64,000 bases of DNA from CAVVNN01 sp963838035 (GTDB lineage Bacteria > Actinomycetota > Thermoleophilia > Solirubrobacterales > 70-9): positions 124,001-188,000 of the forward strand of contig CAWIPM010000005.1 in the NCBI GenBank assembly GCA_963838035.1, read 5' to 3'. Below, piece after piece: positions 61,597-64,000 of the stretch. Positions within the stretch are counted from its first letter, which is position 1; each line of letters starts with the position of its first letter. The notes beneath the pieces are model-generated. The model was not told the origin of the DNA, did no database searches, and was given only the letters and a program-made list of their open reading frames with translations. A program made the position numbers and the translations under genes.

Positions 61597-64000
61597 TTAG
61601 CCCCAGTGGTCCCGGACGTACTGAGCAACTTGGCTCTCGGGGAGGCTGCGGGTACTGTTGTTCATCCGCACCCAGAAGACCTCGGCGCCGTCGCTCATCC
61701 TGGCGGTGATCGGGGTCGAGGAGCGGGCGACGTCGACCCTGCAGACCTCGCCGCCGTCCAGCTGGTCGATCCGAGCACGGGTGCGCATCGCCGCCGCGTG
61801 GGTGAAGGCGTTGATCAGGTGGGTGGTGAGCCAGTTGAGGAGTCCGTCGGGGCTCTGCGGCTTGACGAGCGGTAGGTCGTTCTCCAGCCCAATCACCTGG
61901 CCGTCGTCGCCGACGCCGATCAGCAGGGTTCCCCCGTCGGTGTTGAGGAATCCGGCGATCGTCTTAACCACGGCGTCCTCCATCCGCTTGTCCTTGCACC
62001 GCTCGCGCAGGTTCCAGCGCGCCGTCGACTTGAACTCGACGTCGAAGCTCTCGTCCCGGGCGATCAGCTCCTCGCTCGGCACGGCGAAGAACGCCTTCTC
62101 GCCGCGGAGCTGCTCGGCGACCATCTCGGCGAACGTGGGGTCGCCCTTGATCCGTCGCCAGCACCTCCTCCGTGACATCGTCCACATCGATCGACGAGGG
62201 CGACGCGGTCGGCTCCGGGGCGGTAGCGGCAACCGACGTCGACGGCCGGCTCGGAAGCGCTCGTAGACGCTGTGCCCCGTCGTCGTAGTAGCTGGCGAAG
62301 ATGTGGTCGAACACGATGCCCGCCTTGCGCTCCCAGACCTCTGGCCCGTACGGCTCTTCGGGAAGCTCCTCGAGAATGTCCTTGACCAGGCTGCGGGCCG
62401 CCTCGCGCGTCTGCGCCTTGCGCGCGCCAGTCCAGGACGAGCCGGTCCTGGATGTGCTCCATCAGCTTGGCGCGACCCCTTCACCTCCTCGCGCTCCTCG
62501 TCGGTCAGCATCGGGTCCGGCCTTGTCAGCAGGTCGAACACGGCCAGCTCGGGCTCTCTCAGACCCTCGCGAGCGGTCCGCTGCTCCTCCTCGGAGAGCT
62601 GGCGCGACAGCGCCTGGAGGCGGCGCAGCATCTCGTCGACGTTGAAGCTGCCGGCGTTGTAGTCGTCGATCAGGCGCTCGCAGCTGCTCGACGAGATCCC
62701 GCCGGCTCGGGATTCCTCTGCGCCGCCGCCTCGGCCCTCGTCTCGAGCTGGCCGATGAAGCGTCGCGCGGAGGAGCGCTTCCTGCCCGCGAGCCGCGCGG
62801 CCAGAGCATCGAAGTCGATCGCGTTGAGGTCGATCAGCGGGGCGGCGTCGCGCCGCATCCGCCGCCGCGCGGATCACGTACTCCTCCGCCCGACCGAGCG
62901 ATCGAGGAGGTCCTGAACCGCTCCGGAGACGTGGGAGAGATCGGGCGCTCGGGTCCAGCGAGCGAATCGTCTCGGCGAGATTCCGGGCCACGCCGACAAC
63001 CCGGATGTGAGCGAGTGGCGGCCGGGTCGGCAGGATCGCGGCGAAGAGCCTGCGCGACCGCATCGAGCGTTCGAGATAGGCGCGCCTGGTGACGTCGTCG
63101 ACCAGGAGGCCTCGACCGAGGCGTCGCGCAGCGCGATGAACTCGAACCCTCGCGCCCGGGCGAGCGCGTCGAGGTCGACGTCCCAGCGCTCGCAAAAGCT
63201 CACCAGCTCGCCGATCTCGTCCTCGAGCTCGGCGACCAGCGCCGACTTATCGCGGATGATCTCCGCCCCCTGCTCGCCGTCCCGCGCCGCGGCGTAGACC
63301 GCGAGCGCCGCCTCGAGATGGCGGAAGACGCCGACGTAGTCGACGATCAGGCCGTTCTCCTTTTCGGGGAAGACGCGGTTGGCGCGGGCGATCGTCTGCA
63401 TCAGCGTGTGGTTGCGCATCGGACGATCGAGGTAGATCGTCGAGCAGGACGGAACGTCGAACCCGGTCATCCACATCGCGCAGACGAAGACGAGCCGGAA
63501 GCGGGTCGTCGGGGTCCTTGAAGCGCTCGTCCGAGGTCCTCCTACAACATCCGCTCGCGGTGCGGCGCGATGTCCAGGCCGGCCTCTCGCATCTCGGCGA
63601 TCTCGTTCTGGGACTGGGAGACGACGACGGCCATGTCGGTCCCCTCCATGAACGCGATCTGCTCGTCGACGCCCGATCCGCTCGAGCTCCGGGAGCCGCG
63701 TCGCGCGCTCGCGGAGCTCCGCAAGGTAGAGCTCCCACTCCTCGGCGACGAGGTCGTACATGCGGACGGCGGTCGCCTTGTCGATCGAGACGAACATCGC
63801 CTTGCCGAGGAAGCCACGCCCGACGAAGTGGCGGACGAGGTCGGCGGCGATCCGCCGCAGCCGCTCGGGCCGGGTGATCAGCTGGTACTCGGTCGCGAAG
63901 CGGCGTGAGAGCGCCCGCTCCTGGGACTCGTCGAGCTCGGCCGCTTCGAGGATCCCGGTCAGCTCCTCGTCGAAGCTCTCGTTGACGATCTGCAGCTCGG
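61597..64000 (-). pseudogene. hsdR: Type I restriction enzyme R subunit with AlbA_2-type C-terminus, frame-broken, 5' end beyond window
   Basis: Reading leftward from the window edge, the motor part is clear: GRGFLGKAMFVSIDKATAVR, FVCAMWMTGFDVPSCSTIYL, and MRNHTLMQTIARANRVFPEK with GLIVDYVGVFRHLEAAL. Further segments cover the helical C-terminal region. The final ~190 residues form an AlbA_2/Schlafen-type domain (ESFDVEFKSTARWNLRERCK, KTIAGFLNTDGGTLLIGVGD). At least seven frame changes break it, so as given it cannot make HsdR, which translocates and cleaves unmodified DNA. No hsdM or hsdS is visible, as they would lie beyond the edge. Real decay and sequence error are both possible. Confidence 0.75.

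Overview
The window is high-GC actinobacterial DNA. Three things point to the class Thermoleophilia (Solirubrobacterales-like): an actinobacterial-type IHF (15.1 kb), several lineage-style small hypothetical proteins, and many TANNNT boxes 6-7 nt before start codons, suggesting leaderless mRNAs. The lineage is an inference. Most genes join their neighbours by 4-nt ATGA, GTGA or TTGA overlaps.

Layout. 0-2.3 kb: lipoprotein (cut by the window edge), PPK2 kinase and a small membrane protein, all leftward. 2.3-4.7 kb: MoxR/CoxD-like ATPase and CoxE-like VWA protein. 4.7-8.7 kb: cysteine-free Rrf2 regulator, TauE/SafE permease and a ThiZ-ThiX-ThiY-like ABC importer for a thiamine-pyrimidine precursor. 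8.7-12.3 kb: PAS-GAF-GGDEF-EAL protein and a frameshifted AlkA-like glycosylase. 12.4-14.8 kb: a divergent pair, a YghO-type (bacterial ceramide synthase-like) acyltransferase and a serine palmitoyltransferase-like enzyme, possibly a sphingolipid locus. 15.1 kb: IHF. 16.5-22.9 kb: leftward operon of two YrbE permeases, Mkl ATPase, RND exporter, thioredoxin-fold protein and B3/B4 protein, with no MCE protein. 23.2-30.3 kb: two lipoproteins (one a PQQ-type sugar dehydrogenase), an aldehyde dehydrogenase and MetH. 30.3-34.5 kb: a glycosyltransferase-flippase fusion and a polytopic phosphatase-like protein. 34.5-37.8 kb: heme and Fe-S genes (ChdC, a PAS/zinc protein, FprA, BolA, Grx4).

At 37,823-44,351 lies a cryptic island bounded by a 37-bp exact direct repeat. 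The repeat reproduces the 3' end of the A-type Fe-S carrier gene, which now sits at the far side. The island carries a dienelactone hydrolase, a serine esterase, a SufR-like/hemerythrin/ferredoxin module with matching palindromic operators, DUF488, a PsiE-like protein and a secreted protein. A ~52-bp imperfect palindrome occurs at the junctions between its gene blocks.

44.3-59.2 kb: A-type carrier, DegV, a DUF3618/holin-like/short-TM trio, TetR with nitrilase, then a large acyl-CoA cluster (SDR, MerR, CoA-transferase/racemase, OsmC, BKACE, carboxylase beta subunit, enoyl-CoA hydratase, two acyl-CoA dehydrogenases) interrupted by heavily frameshifted DUF445 and DUF4393-like genes. A second direct-repeat-bounded insertion (59,164-61,569) carries a PH-like membrane protein and an AAA/DUF4143 ATPase and follows the second acyl-CoA dehydrogenase. 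The window ends inside a frame-broken HsdR gene with an AlbA_2/Schlafen-type C-terminus. Single-base indels, mostly in G/C runs, break about a dozen otherwise well-conserved genes. Sequence or assembly error is therefore as likely as real decay.
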